Positions 47,699 to 55,746 of a DNA stretch of 64,000 nucleotides are shown piece by piece. The stretch is from Nonomuraea polychroma (GTDB lineage Bacteria; Actinomycetota; Actinomycetes; Streptosporangiales; Streptosporangiaceae). The stretch covers positions 1,798,001 to 1,862,000 of the forward strand of contig NZ_SAUN01000001.1 of NCBI RefSeq assembly GCF_004011505.1. The letters run 5' to 3'. Made by a program: the position numbers and the translations under genes. Position 1 is the first letter of the stretch; the number at the start of each line of letters is the position of its first letter. The notes beneath the pieces were generated by a model. It saw only the letters and a program-made list of their open reading frames with translations, had not been told where the DNA came from and ran no database searches.

Positions 47699-48375
47699 CA
47701 TGGCGGGGGAGACGGCCGCCGCGCTGGTGGCGGCGGCCCACGACCGGGGCAGGCTCGTCGTCGCCCATGCCCTCACAGCCGAGAGCGCCCGCCAGGCCGT
47801 ACGGGCGGGGCGCGGACGTGCTCGGCCACGTGTTCGTCGACCGCTCAGACCCTTCGCTCGCCTACGAGCTGGGTGATACGGCGGTGGTGCCGACCCTGGC
47901 CGTGCTGGGCGCGTTGTTCGGCCGGGGAGTGGGAGGAAAGGCCCTGGCCGCGGACCCACGGGTGTCGCCGTACCTGACCGAAGGCTCCCGCCGGATGCTC
48001 ACCATGGGCCCGTACCTGCTGGGGGAGGGCGCCCGCCATGACCCGGGCGCGGCGACCCGCACCGTCGCGGAACTCCGGGACGCCGGCGTGACGCTGCTCG
48101 CCGGATCCGACGCCTCCAATGTCGGCACCGCCCACGGTGCAACCCTCCATCAAGAGCTCTCCCTGCTCGTGGCGGCCGGCCTCAGTCCGCGCGAGGCCCT
48201 CGCCGCCGCCACCTCTGCCCCCGCCGACCGTTTCGCCCTGAAGGACCGGGGCCGCATCGCCCCCGGCCTGCGCGCCGACCTCCTGCTGGTGGACGGCGAC
48301 CCTACGGCGCACATCGGCGCCACGCTCGACATCGCCGGCGTGTGGCTGGCAGGCCGCCGGCTGCCGGGCAGATGA
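47699..48375 (+). pseudogene. Amidohydrolase C-terminal half, frameshifted
   Basis: The plus strand begins MAGETAAALVAAAHDRGRLV and VAHALTAESARQAVRAG. It then changes frame by one base near 47812 (an extra G) to continue ADVLGHVFVDRSDPSLAYEL, LLAGSDASNVGTAHGATLHQ and RIAPGLRADLLLVDGDPTAH. These are the later parts of a metal-dependent amidohydrolase. The N-terminal HxH metal site is absent. It joins a TetR half at 47697, suggesting a deletion removed the start of both divergent genes. Confidence 0.7.
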
Positions 48376-48599
48376 CCCCGCCGAATCGCGACAGCAAATC
48401 CACCGGAAAACCGATTCGGCGGAAAAGCAGGCGAAACAAATGCGTAACCTCCGCTCGAATTCGAGGTGAACCAGAGCTTCACACCTCGTGAAGCAGATCT
48501 GCTGCTCAACCCCTTGTCCGTGGCTCTGGCCAGGGTTAGAACAGACTGACCGGCGCATGCCGCCGATATTCACATTTCCCATCGGGAAGGTTTTTCGAA

Positions 48600-49766
48600 T
48601 TGTCTCGGGAAACTCTGCGCGGCGGCCGCGTGGTCATTGTCGGAGGCGGCGTGATCGGCACCTCGATCGCTTTTCATCTGAGCGAGCGCGGATATCGCGA
48701 CGTGACGGTGATCGAGCGCGGGCTCGCCGGGGAGGGCGCCACCGCCTACGCCACCGGTGGCATCAGGCAGCAGTTCTCCTCGCGGGTGAACATCGAGCTC
48801 GTACGGCGGTCGCTGCCGTTCTGGCTGGACTTCGCCGGGCGCACCGGGTTGCCGCTGGACTTCCGGCAGCACGGCTACCTGTTCCTGATCTCCGACCCCG
48901 CCATGCTCGCCGCCTTCGAAGCCAACGCGCGGCTGCAGCGCTCGCTCGGCGTCGAGGTGGAGGTGCTCGATCCGCACCAGGCCGCGGAGCTGTTTCCCGG
49001 CATCCGGACCGACGACCTGGCCGGCGCGACCTACACGGCCGGCGACGGCTCCGCCTCGCCGAGCGACGCCGTGGCAGGCTACCTGGGCGGGGCCCGGCGG
49101 CAGGGGGTGGAGCTGCGGCAGCGTACCGAGTTCCTGGGGCTGCTCACCGATGCCGGCGGCGCGGTGCGCGGAGCTCGCACCAGCGCGGGAGACATCGAGG
49201 CCGAGCTGGTGGTGATGGCCGCCGGCCCGCAGGCGCGGGGGGTCGGCCGGCTGTGCGGGGTGGACATCCCCGTCTCTCCCCATCCCCGCCAGGCGTTCGC
49301 CACCACCCCCCTCGACGGCCTGCACGGAGACCTTCCCTTGGTGGTCGACCTCGCCACCGGCGCCTACGTGCATCCGGAGCCTGCCGGCACGGCCATCGTG
49401 GGCGGAAACGACCGGGACGCGCCCAGCAGCGACGTCGCCACCGTGGACTGGTCGCGCGTCGACTCGCTCGCTGCCGCGCTCTCGCACCGCTTCCCCGCAC
49501 TCGACGGGCTGGAGATCGTGCGCGGCTGGGCCGGTCTGCGCGAGATGACCGCCGACGACCACGCGATCGTCGGCCCCGTCCACGAGTTTCCCGGTCTGTG
49601 GGTCGCGGCGGGCTTCTCCGGTCACGGCTTCATGCAGTCACCGGCCGTCGGCGCCGCCCTGGCGCAGTGGTGGCTGGAGGGCGCGCCCCCGCTGGATCTC
49701 ACGCCGCTGCGCCCCTCGCGGTTCGCCGACCACCTGACGCCTGAGCTGGAGACGGCCGTCTTCTAG
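48600..49766 (+). CDS. FAD-dependent amine/amino-acid oxidoreductase (DAO family)
   Basis: The 388-residue protein has an N-terminal FAD-binding motif VVIVGGGVIGTSIAFHLSER and, near the C-terminus, VAAGFSGHGFMQSPAVGAAL, the DAO-family C-terminal FAD region. Related enzymes include sarcosine oxidase, glycine oxidase and D-amino-acid dehydrogenases; several hydrolyse C-N bonds oxidatively. A TTG start at 48600 lies about 12 bases after GGGAAGG. It begins a same-strand run of a broken TPP enzyme, a symporter, a racemase-like protein and a LysR regulator, suggesting degradation of an amino acid or amine. Confidence 0.88.
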   Translation: MSRETLRGGRVVIVGGGVIGTSIAFHLSERGYRDVTVIERGLAGEGATAYATGGIRQQFSSRVNIELVRRSLPFWLDFAGRTGLPLDFRQHGYLFLISDPAMLAAFEANARLQRSLGVEVEVLDPHQAAELFPGIRTDDLAGATYTAGDGSASPSDAVAGYLGGARRQGVELRQRTEFLGLLTDAGGAVRGARTSAGDIEAELVVMAAGPQARGVGRLCGVDIPVSPHPRQAFATTPLDGLHGDLPLVVDLATGAYVHPEPAGTAIVGGNDRDAPSSDVATVDWSRVDSLAAALSHRFPALDGLEIVRGWAGLREMTADDHAIVGPVHEFPGLWVAAGFSGHGFMQSPAVGAALAQWWLEGAPPLDLTPLRPSRFADHLTPELETAVF

Positions 49767-49783
49767 GTCCTTGGAGGTTTTCG

Positions 49784-50420
49784 TTGACCACCGACAACAG
49801 CGGGGCTGACCTGCTGGTCGAGGCGCTGGTACGGCACGGCGTGGACACGATCTTCGGTGTCCCCGGGCGTGGTGCTGTACGACGTGCTCACCCGCCACAC
49901 CGGCCACCTGCGGCACATCCTCGCGAGGGACGAGCGGCACGCGGGCTACATGGCCGACGGTTACGCCAGAACCCACCGGCGGATCGGCGTCTGCGAGGCC
50001 TCCAGCGGCGCCGGCGCGGTGTACCTGGCGGGCGGGCTCGGCGAGGCGTACGCCGGGAGCGTGCCGGTGCTCGCGATCACCAGCGACATCCACCGGCGCA
50101 GCCGCGGCTCCGGGGCGATCACCGAGATCGACCAGGAGGCGCTGTTCAGCGGGGTCACCAAGTGGCGGGCCGCCGCGGAGCGCGCGGCCGACATCCCCAC
50201 ACTGGTGGCGGAGGCCATCGCGGCCGCGACCACCGGCCGGCCAGGACCCGTCGCCCTGATCGTCGAGCACGCGGCGATCCCGGTGGCCACCACGATCCAC
50301 GGCAAGGGCGCCGCCCCCGAAGACCACGTACGGGTGCCCGAGCACAAGGATTCCCCGCCCCCGGTCGCGCCCTGGCAGGCCGTGCTCACCGGCAGGTCGA
50401 ACACCCGGCCGTTCTACTGA
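49784..50420 (+). pseudogene. TPP-dependent enzyme N-terminal domain with frameshift and deletion
   Basis: The frame starts TTG at 49784 (LLVEALVRHGVDTIFGVPG), then at about 49868 an extra C moves the sequence to the frame VVLYDVLTRHTGHLRHILAR, HAGYMADGYARTHRRIGVCE and ASSGAGAVYLAGGLGEAYAG. This is the TPP_enzyme_N domain of acetolactate synthase-like enzymes. After RPGPVALIVEHAAIP it jumps to VATTIHGKGAAPEDH, part of the central domain, and ends soon after. The PYR domain is present, but the middle and the cofactor-binding C-domain are lost. GGAGG precedes the TTG. Confidence 0.75.
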
Positions 50421-50466
50421 CCCGACCCATCCCCCCGCCGCGAGTAACTCCTGGAAGGATCCGACC

Positions 50467-51789
50467 ATGGCAGCAGAAGCGCTACCGGCGACCTCGCCCG
50501 CCGCCCCGGCGCTGTCCCACTCGACCGCGATGCGCGCCGCGCGCGCGAGCTTCACCGGCACCGCGATCGAGTGGTACGACTACTTCCTCTACGGCAGCGC
50601 GGCTGCCGTGGTCTTCCCCACCGTCTTCTTCGCCGAGCTGGGTGACACCGCGAGCGTCCTGGCCTCACTGGCCAGCTTCGGCGTCGCGTTCTTCTTCCGG
50701 CCCCTGGGCGGCATCCTGTTCGGCCATCTGGGCGACCGGCTCAGCCGCAAGCAGGCCCTGGTGACCACCCTGCTGCTGATGGGACTGGGAACCTTCGCGA
50801 TCGGCTGCCTGCCGACGGCCGGGCAGGTCGGCCTGCTCGCCCCGATCCTGCTGATCGTGCTGCGCATGATCCAGGGCGTCGGCCTCGGCGGCGAGTGGGG
50901 CGGCGCGGCACTGCTCGTCGTCGAGACCGCCCCGGCACGACGCCGGGGGCTCTACGCCTCGGCCTGCCAGCTCGGCGTGCCCGCCGGTCAGCTGGCGTCC
51001 TCCGGGATGCTGGCCCTGTTCGCCCTGCTGCCGGAAGAGGACTTCCTGGGCTGGGGCTGGCGAGTGCCGTTCCTGTTCAGCGGGGTCCTCGTGATCGTGG
51101 GCCTCTACATCCGCGCGAGGCTCCCCGAGCCACCCGAGTTCCAGGCGATCAAGGAAGCCAACGAGCAGCCGAAGCTGCCGATCGCCGAGGTGCTCCGCCA
51201 CGCGAAGAAGCCGACCCTCTTGCTGATCTTCGTCCAGGCCGCGGCCACCATCGGCTACTACCTGTTCACCGTGTACTCGCTGTCCTACGTCAAGAACACC
51301 CTGCACCTGCCTCAATCGTGGGCCCTGACCGGGGTGCTCATCGGGGCGGCGATCCTGCTGTTCGCCATGCCGGCATGGGCGGCTCTGTCGGACCGCGTGG
51401 GACGCCGCCCCGTGTACTTCGCGGGAACGTTGTTCATCGCGCTGTTCGTGGTGCCGTTCTTCTGGCTCCTCGACACCCGGGACCCGGTCTTGATCGCGCT
51501 GGCGATCGTGCTGGCGCTGGTCTTCGGGTACGGCCCGACCGGCGCACTCAACAGCGCCCTTTACGCTGAGCAGTACCCGACGCGCTACCGGTACACCGGC
51601 GCCTCGGTCGCCTACCAGTTCTCCAGTGTCGTGGCGGGCGCACCGGCCGCGCTCGTGGCGAGCGCCCTCGTGGCGACCACCGGGACCAGCCTGTCGGTGG
51701 CCTGGTACGTGATCGGCGCCGCGGTCGTCTCGCTGGCATGCATCGCGGCGCTGACGGAGACCAGCCGGGCACCTCTGACCAAGGAGTGA
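50467..51789 (+). CDS. MHS-family MFS metabolite:proton symporter
   Basis: The 440-residue protein has the metabolite:H+ symporter signature: FTGTAIEWYDYFLYGSAAAV, FFFRPLGGILFGHLGDRLSR and RMIQGVGLGGEWGGAALLVV, as in ShiA, KgtP and ProP. It has 12 helices and takes up a polar organic acid or amine with protons. GGAAGGA sits about ten bases before the ATG. The racemase-like gene starts two bases after its stop. It probably imports the substrate of the FAD enzyme. Confidence 0.93.
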   Translation: MAAEALPATSPAAPALSHSTAMRAARASFTGTAIEWYDYFLYGSAAAVVFPTVFFAELGDTASVLASLASFGVAFFFRPLGGILFGHLGDRLSRKQALVTTLLLMGLGTFAIGCLPTAGQVGLLAPILLIVLRMIQGVGLGGEWGGAALLVVETAPARRRGLYASACQLGVPAGQLASSGMLALFALLPEEDFLGWGWRVPFLFSGVLVIVGLYIRARLPEPPEFQAIKEANEQPKLPIAEVLRHAKKPTLLLIFVQAAATIGYYLFTVYSLSYVKNTLHLPQSWALTGVLIGAAILLFAMPAWAALSDRVGRRPVYFAGTLFIALFVVPFFWLLDTRDPVLIALAIVLALVFGYGPTGALNSALYAEQYPTRYRYTGASVAYQFSSVVAGAPAALVASALVATTGTSLSVAWYVIGAAVVSLACIAALTETSRAPLTKE

Positions 51790-51791
51790 GC

Positions 51792-52481
51792 ATGGCCGAC
51801 ATCGGGATCGTCATGCTGGACAACCGCATCCCCCGCCCGCCCGGGGACGTGGGCAACGCGGCCAGCTTCCCGTTCCCTGTCGCCATGGCGGTGAGCATCG
51901 GGGCGGGCACGCGCCAGGTGGTCGAGAACCACGCCGCCGGGCTGCTGCCCGCCATCACCGCCACGGTCAAGGAACTGGCCGATGGCGGCGCGCCGGCCGT
52001 GACGACCTGCTGTGGCTTCCTCGCGGTGTTCCAGCAGGAGCTCGCCGACTCGGTGGAGGTTCCGGTGGCCACCTCCAGCCTGCTGCAGGTTCCGCTGGTG
52101 CTCCAGACGCTCCGCCAGGACCAGGCGCTCTGCGTGCTCACCGCCAACGCGGCCACGCTGACCGACGCCCACCTGCGGGCGGTAGGCATCGGCGCGGACC
52201 TGCGGCCACGAGTCCACCTCGCAGGCCTGGAACGCACCGAGCACCTCTACCCGGTGCTCACCGGGGAGATCGAGAACCTCGACGTCGCTCGTGCGGAGGG
52301 CGAGGTGGTGGCGGTGGCGCGAGCCGCGACGGGGGAGCGGCCGGAGATCGGCGCCTTCGTGTTCGAGTGCACCAACCTGCCGCCCTACGCCGCGGCGGTG
52401 CGGGCCGCCACCGGGCGGCCGGTCTGGGACGCGCTGAGCCTCATCGGCTGGCTGCGTGCGGGGGTCAGGGGCTCGTGCTGA
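51792..52481 (+). CDS. Asp/Glu racemase-superfamily protein
   Basis: The 229-residue protein has the paired-cysteine layout of the superfamily: PAVTTCCGFLAVFQQEL and FVFECTNLPPYAAAV, with the repeated alpha/beta halves. Members racemise aspartate, glutamate or hydantoins, or decarboxylate arylmalonates. The second Cys sits in an FECTN context rather than the standard GCTxx; the substrate is unclear. AAGGAG is six bases before the ATG, and the start follows the symporter stop by two bases, so it is in the same operon. Confidence 0.8.
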   Translation: MADIGIVMLDNRIPRPPGDVGNAASFPFPVAMAVSIGAGTRQVVENHAAGLLPAITATVKELADGGAPAVTTCCGFLAVFQQELADSVEVPVATSSLLQVPLVLQTLRQDQALCVLTANAATLTDAHLRAVGIGADLRPRVHLAGLERTEHLYPVLTGEIENLDVARAEGEVVAVARAATGERPEIGAFVFECTNLPPYAAAVRAATGRPVWDALSLIGWLRAGVRGSC

Positions 52482-52483
52482 AC

Positions 52484-53443
52484 ATGGTCCACCTGCAGAC
52501 GCTGCAGGCCGTGCTGGAGACCGGCTCCCTGAGCGGGGCGGCGAAGGAACTCGGCTACACCACGTCGGCCGTGTCGCAGCAGATCGCGACCCTGGAACGG
52601 GCACTCGGCGTGCGGTTGTTCGAACGCGGGCCGCGCAACCTGTGGCCGACCCCCGCCGCCGTCCAGATGGGACGGCATGCCGCCGCGATCCTGTCCCGGC
52701 TCGGCGAGGCAGAGCAGGACATCCGCGGCTACGCGGGCGGCCGGCGGGGACGCCTGCGCGTCGCCGCGTTCGCGACGGTCGGCGCGCAGGTGCTGCCCAA
52801 GGCGCTGGCCCGGCTCGTCGCCCGCTTCCCCGAGGCGGAGCTGACCTTGCAGTACGACGGCGGACCGCCCGAGGTGGCGCAGGCGGTGTGCGAGGGCCGG
52901 GCGGATCTCGGCCTGATCTTCGAATACGATCTCGTCCCCGAATCCGTCCCCGGTGAGCTGCACACGTGCCCCATCCTCGAGGAGGAGCTCGTCGTGATCT
53001 GCGGCCGCCGGCAGCGGACCCGCGACGAGTTCCACGTCGACCTCGCGGAATTGTCGGACGCGATCTGGGTGGCCAATCGGGAAGATTCTCCCGGTTACGA
53101 GAATCTGCTGCGGCTGTGCGCGCAGTCCGGGTTCAAACCCGAGATCAGATTCACCAGCAACGATTTCGACGTCATCCGGGGAATCGTCCGGGAGAACCTC
53201 GGCGTGGCGCTCGTGCCGGCCCTCGCGCTCGGGATCGACCGTGCCATCACCATGCGGCGCATGCGCTCGGACGGCCCCCGCCGGAAGGTGCTGGCCGCCT
53301 ATCGGACGACCGATCCCAACCCGTTGGTGCCCGCGGCCGTCGATGCGATCCGGGAAGCCGCGGAGGATTTCGTCAACTGGACCACCCAGGCATTCGGCGT
53401 CCGCGTGGACCCTCCGCTCGCCGCAACCCTCAAACACACCTAG
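52484..53443 (+). CDS. LysR-family regulator of the catabolic operon
   Basis: The 319-residue protein has a LysR helix-turn-helix (LQTLQAVLETGSLSGAAKEL, SAVSQQIATLERALGVRLFE, RNLWPTPAAV) and a periplasmic-binding-like effector domain (VARFPEAELTLQYDGGPPEV, LEEELVVICG, ENLGVALVPALAL). It starts two bases after the racemase stop, with a GTG at 52475 that would overlap it; no clear ribosome site, so translational coupling is likely. It is co-directional with, not divergent from, the operon. Its last codons recur at 54657-54702. Confidence 0.9.
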   Translation: MVHLQTLQAVLETGSLSGAAKELGYTTSAVSQQIATLERALGVRLFERGPRNLWPTPAAVQMGRHAAAILSRLGEAEQDIRGYAGGRRGRLRVAAFATVGAQVLPKALARLVARFPEAELTLQYDGGPPEVAQAVCEGRADLGLIFEYDLVPESVPGELHTCPILEEELVVICGRRQRTRDEFHVDLAELSDAIWVANREDSPGYENLLRLCAQSGFKPEIRFTSNDFDVIRGIVRENLGVALVPALALGIDRAITMRRMRSDGPRRKVLAAYRTTDPNPLVPAAVDAIREAAEDFVNWTTQAFGVRVDPPLAATLKHT

Positions 53444-53455
53444 CTCCCGTGCGGG

Positions 53456-54520
53456 TCAGTGGTAGAGGGCTGATCGGGCGGCATCTCTGATGGTCCCGGC
53501 CACGCGGTAGGCGGCTTGCTCCAGCTCCGGCTGGATCTTCTCCACTTCCGCCGCCCCTACCCGTCCCTCCACGTACGGCAACTGCCGCACCCGTTCCATC
53601 CGCAGGTACGTCGGCGGATGCGTGCGATCCACGCGGGACTTCTGCTCGCGTGCGGCTTGGCGGCGACGCTCGAGCTCCTCATCCGGGACGGCGGCCACAC
53701 TGGCCTGCAGTTTGTCCCACAGGTCCGATGCCCCTGCGACGATCAGGCTCAGTTCCAGGAAATTCTCGGCCGACGGCACGCGGGTGGTCAGCGCATCGAG
53801 GGTCGAGGCCATGGCCCGCGAGCCCGCAACGTGCGCGCCCCATTCGTCCGCCCGGTACTCGGCACGCTGCGACGAGCGGTACAACAGCAGCTCCAACGCA
53901 AAGATGAGTACCCGCACGGGAAGACCGGCCAGCGCCACCAAGGCTTCGGCGAAGAGATGGACCAGACCGTCATCCTCATGCCAGTCAAACCTGGTCATCT
54001 CGCGCAGTTCCCTGAGGGAGTGCAGCGCGCTGCCCACGAAGAGCCCGTGCCTGGCGTCGCCGTTGCTGGAATGGGCCATCTCATGCGCGAGAACCGCGAC
54101 GCGCTCCTGCGGTGTGAGGATCAGCCAGAGTGGATAACCGATCACCAGCAAGCGCCGGCTCCGCCATCCGTAGGTGCTGAACTCCGCGTTCACCATGCCG
54201 CCGAGGGCCACGACGTCCGTTCTCGGCGCTCCCACCCCAGCGCCGATCCGGTCGAGCAGAGCGTACAGGTTCGGGGCTTCCTCGCGGGTCAGGGACTGGA
54301 TGTCGGCGGGGAAGCGGGAGGCGCGGGGGCGGACCAGCCAGGCGAGGCCGACGGCCACGACGCCGACGAAGAAGGCGAAGAGCGTCATACGGGACAGCAG
54401 GTACACGCCGACGATGAGGAAGGCCGGGCCGAGGAGGTGAACCAGGCACGCCAAGGCATAGGAGGCGATGCGTGCCAGGCCTACAGATAAGCCGGACGGC
54501 GAGGATGATTCAAGGGACAT
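53456..54520 (-). CDS. M48-family membrane metallopeptidase
   Basis: The 354-residue protein has two N-terminal helices (ALACLVHLLGPAFLIVGVYL, LFAFFVGVVAVGLAWLV), the zinc motif HEMAH in VAVLAHEMAHSSNGDAR, and a downstream EYRADEWGAHVAGS segment carrying the third ligand Glu. This is the HtpX/Ste24-type layout; such proteases cleave membrane proteins. The frame is intact and longer than HtpX, with a C-terminal EKIQPELEQAAYRVAG tail. It ends 12 bases after lysR, convergent, and lies between two copies of the lysR 3' end. Confidence 0.93.
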   Translation of the reverse strand: MSLESSSPSGLSVGLARIASYALACLVHLLGPAFLIVGVYLLSRMTLFAFFVGVVAVGLAWLVRPRASRFPADIQSLTREEAPNLYALLDRIGAGVGAPRTDVVALGGMVNAEFSTYGWRSRRLLVIGYPLWLILTPQERVAVLAHEMAHSSNGDARHGLFVGSALHSLRELREMTRFDWHEDDGLVHLFAEALVALAGLPVRVLIFALELLLYRSSQRAEYRADEWGAHVAGSRAMASTLDALTTRVPSAENFLELSLIVAGASDLWDKLQASVAAVPDEELERRRQAAREQKSRVDRTHPPTYLRMERVRQLPYVEGRVGAAEVEKIQPELEQAAYRVAGTIRDAARSALYH

Positions 54521-54656
54521 GCCACAACAACGTGCCAGAGCGCGGACACGCCAGGATTACGATCTAGGCCTGACGCCCGTGCGCTGACCGTGCTGTCCGT
54601 TGTGATCAACGCCCCGCGGCTGGTCCGCTAGGGCTTGCCCTGGGACAGCGGCAGGC

Positions 54657-54702
54657 GGACCCTCCGCTCGCCGCAACCCTCAAATCCACCTAGCTCCCAT
54701 GC
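54657..54702. repeat. Displaced copy of the lysR 3' end
   Basis: These 46 bases match 53407-53452 at 43 positions, exactly 1250 bases apart, and both encode DPPLAATLK before a TAG stop. The M48 gene lies between. No more of lysR is seen beside the second copy, so it is a fragment left by duplication or insertion. Confidence 0.9.
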
Positions 54703-54757
54703 AAGCGCCCGGCGACCGACCCGGTGGGCGCCGAAACCGGAACGTGACGAGACGCGA

Positions 54758-54817
54758 AGGGCCCCGGACCACGTTCGGATCCCGGGCCGTTTCGTCAGGT
54801 CGGGCTACACGTCGTAG
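54758..54817. other. Degenerate copy of the glnA 3' end and terminator (candidate att site)
   Basis: On the minus strand the segment reads CTACGACGT, stop TAG, CGAAA-type spacer, then a GGCCCGG...CCGGG hairpin. This parallels the glnA end at 58741-58801 (YYDV stop, spacer, hairpin) at roughly 75% of positions. Both lie in the same orientation. The exact shared core is ACGTCGTAG at 54809-54817 and 58793-58801 (plus strand). It sits 42 bases beyond the end of an integrase remnant, where an attachment site is expected. The remainder of 54521-54859 holds no recognised gene. Confidence 0.6.
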
Positions 54818-54859
54818 GTGTGACATATACAGTGCGCTGGCCAGGCAATCCCTTGATCG

Positions 54860-55205
54860 TTAAGGGGCCTGTTCGGTCCCTGTTCGGTCGTCCGGGCCCT
54901 CGGGCCGGAACGCCGCGTCGATCGCTTTGCGGGTCCGTCCATCACTGCCAGGCATCAGGTGCGTGTACGTCCGCAGCGTGTACCCAGGGTCCTGGTGCCC
55001 AAGGTACTCGGCCAACGCCTTGACGGACTCGCCGGCGTCGAGCAGCACGCTGGCGAAGTAGTGCCGCAGCGCGTGCATGCCGTGCTTCCGATTCGCCTGG
55101 TTGCGACGCCCCGGAATTGGGGCGGGCCGATCCTTGGAGATCACACCTACCCGCTCAAGGGCAGGCTTCCAGATGAACTCGTTGATGTAATAGGGCAGCC
55201 GCAGA
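54860..55205 (-). pseudogene. Tyrosine recombinase (phage-type integrase), C-terminal fragment
   Basis: The open frame contains the integrase catalytic box: HALRHYFASVLLDAGESVKA (HxxR), LAEYLGHQDPGYTLRTYTHL (the LGH motif and nucleophile Tyr), preceded by LRLPYYINEFIWKPALERVG. The N-terminal half and first catalytic Arg are missing; the frame before 55205 is not integrase-like and an IS element follows at about 55300. The C-terminus at 54860 lies next to the glnA-end copy, the usual place for attP. Confidence 0.82.
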
Positions 55206-55334
55206 TCGTGCTCAGGGCTTGGTGATCGCCCATGCGGAGCGGTAGGCCCGTACGTGTGGTCCGTACGTACGCGCGTTAAAGGGGTACGGCCACCGCTGTG
55301 ATCATTCAGGTGTGATGGAACTGAAGATCATGCG

Positions 55335-55746
55335 ATGGCCGTGTTGGTCAGCGTAGAGCACTTTGACGCGGCCCGTCTGCAGTCGGGTCTGGATGACGCG
55401 TTCGCCCAGGTCGCGGGGCGGTTCAAGCGGCGAGAGGTCCGGCTTCGCGCCCGCTCGTGCGTCGAGGGTCTGCTGTCGGGTCTGGAGCGCAAGAACGGCT
55501 GGACACTGGCCGAATATGCCGGTGACCGCACGCCGGATGGGATGCAGCGGCTGTTCAACGCGGCGGTGTGGGACGAGCACAGGGTCCGTGACGACATCCG
55601 CAACTATGTGCTCGCCTCTCTGGGCCACCCCGGCGGGGTCCTGGTCGGCGACGACACCGGGTTTGAGAAGGCCGGCATCTGCTCGGCCGGGGTGCAGCGC
55701 CAGTACACCGGCACCGCGGGGAAGATCACCAACTGCCAGATCGGTG
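55335..55746 (+). pseudogene. IS701-type transposase, 5' half
   Basis: The frame starts ATG at 55335 and runs through VEHFDAARLQSGLDDAFAQV, CVEGLLSGLERKNGWTLAEY, RTPDGMQRLFNAAVWDEHRV and VLVGDDTGFEKAGICSAGVQ (first DDE Asp), then TGKITNCQIG, ending where a group II intron begins at 55747. IS701 transposases are about 400 residues; the rest is absent. It is inserted 3' of the integrase remnant. Confidence 0.82.

Noticed and set aside
53456..54520. M48 gene as part of the integrative element
   Set aside because: It lies outside the glnA-end repeat and is flanked instead by a lysR-end repeat, so a separate event is more likely.
54521..54860. tRNA gene as attachment site
   Set aside because: No cloverleaf or CCA end was found; the nearest homology is to the glnA 3' end.
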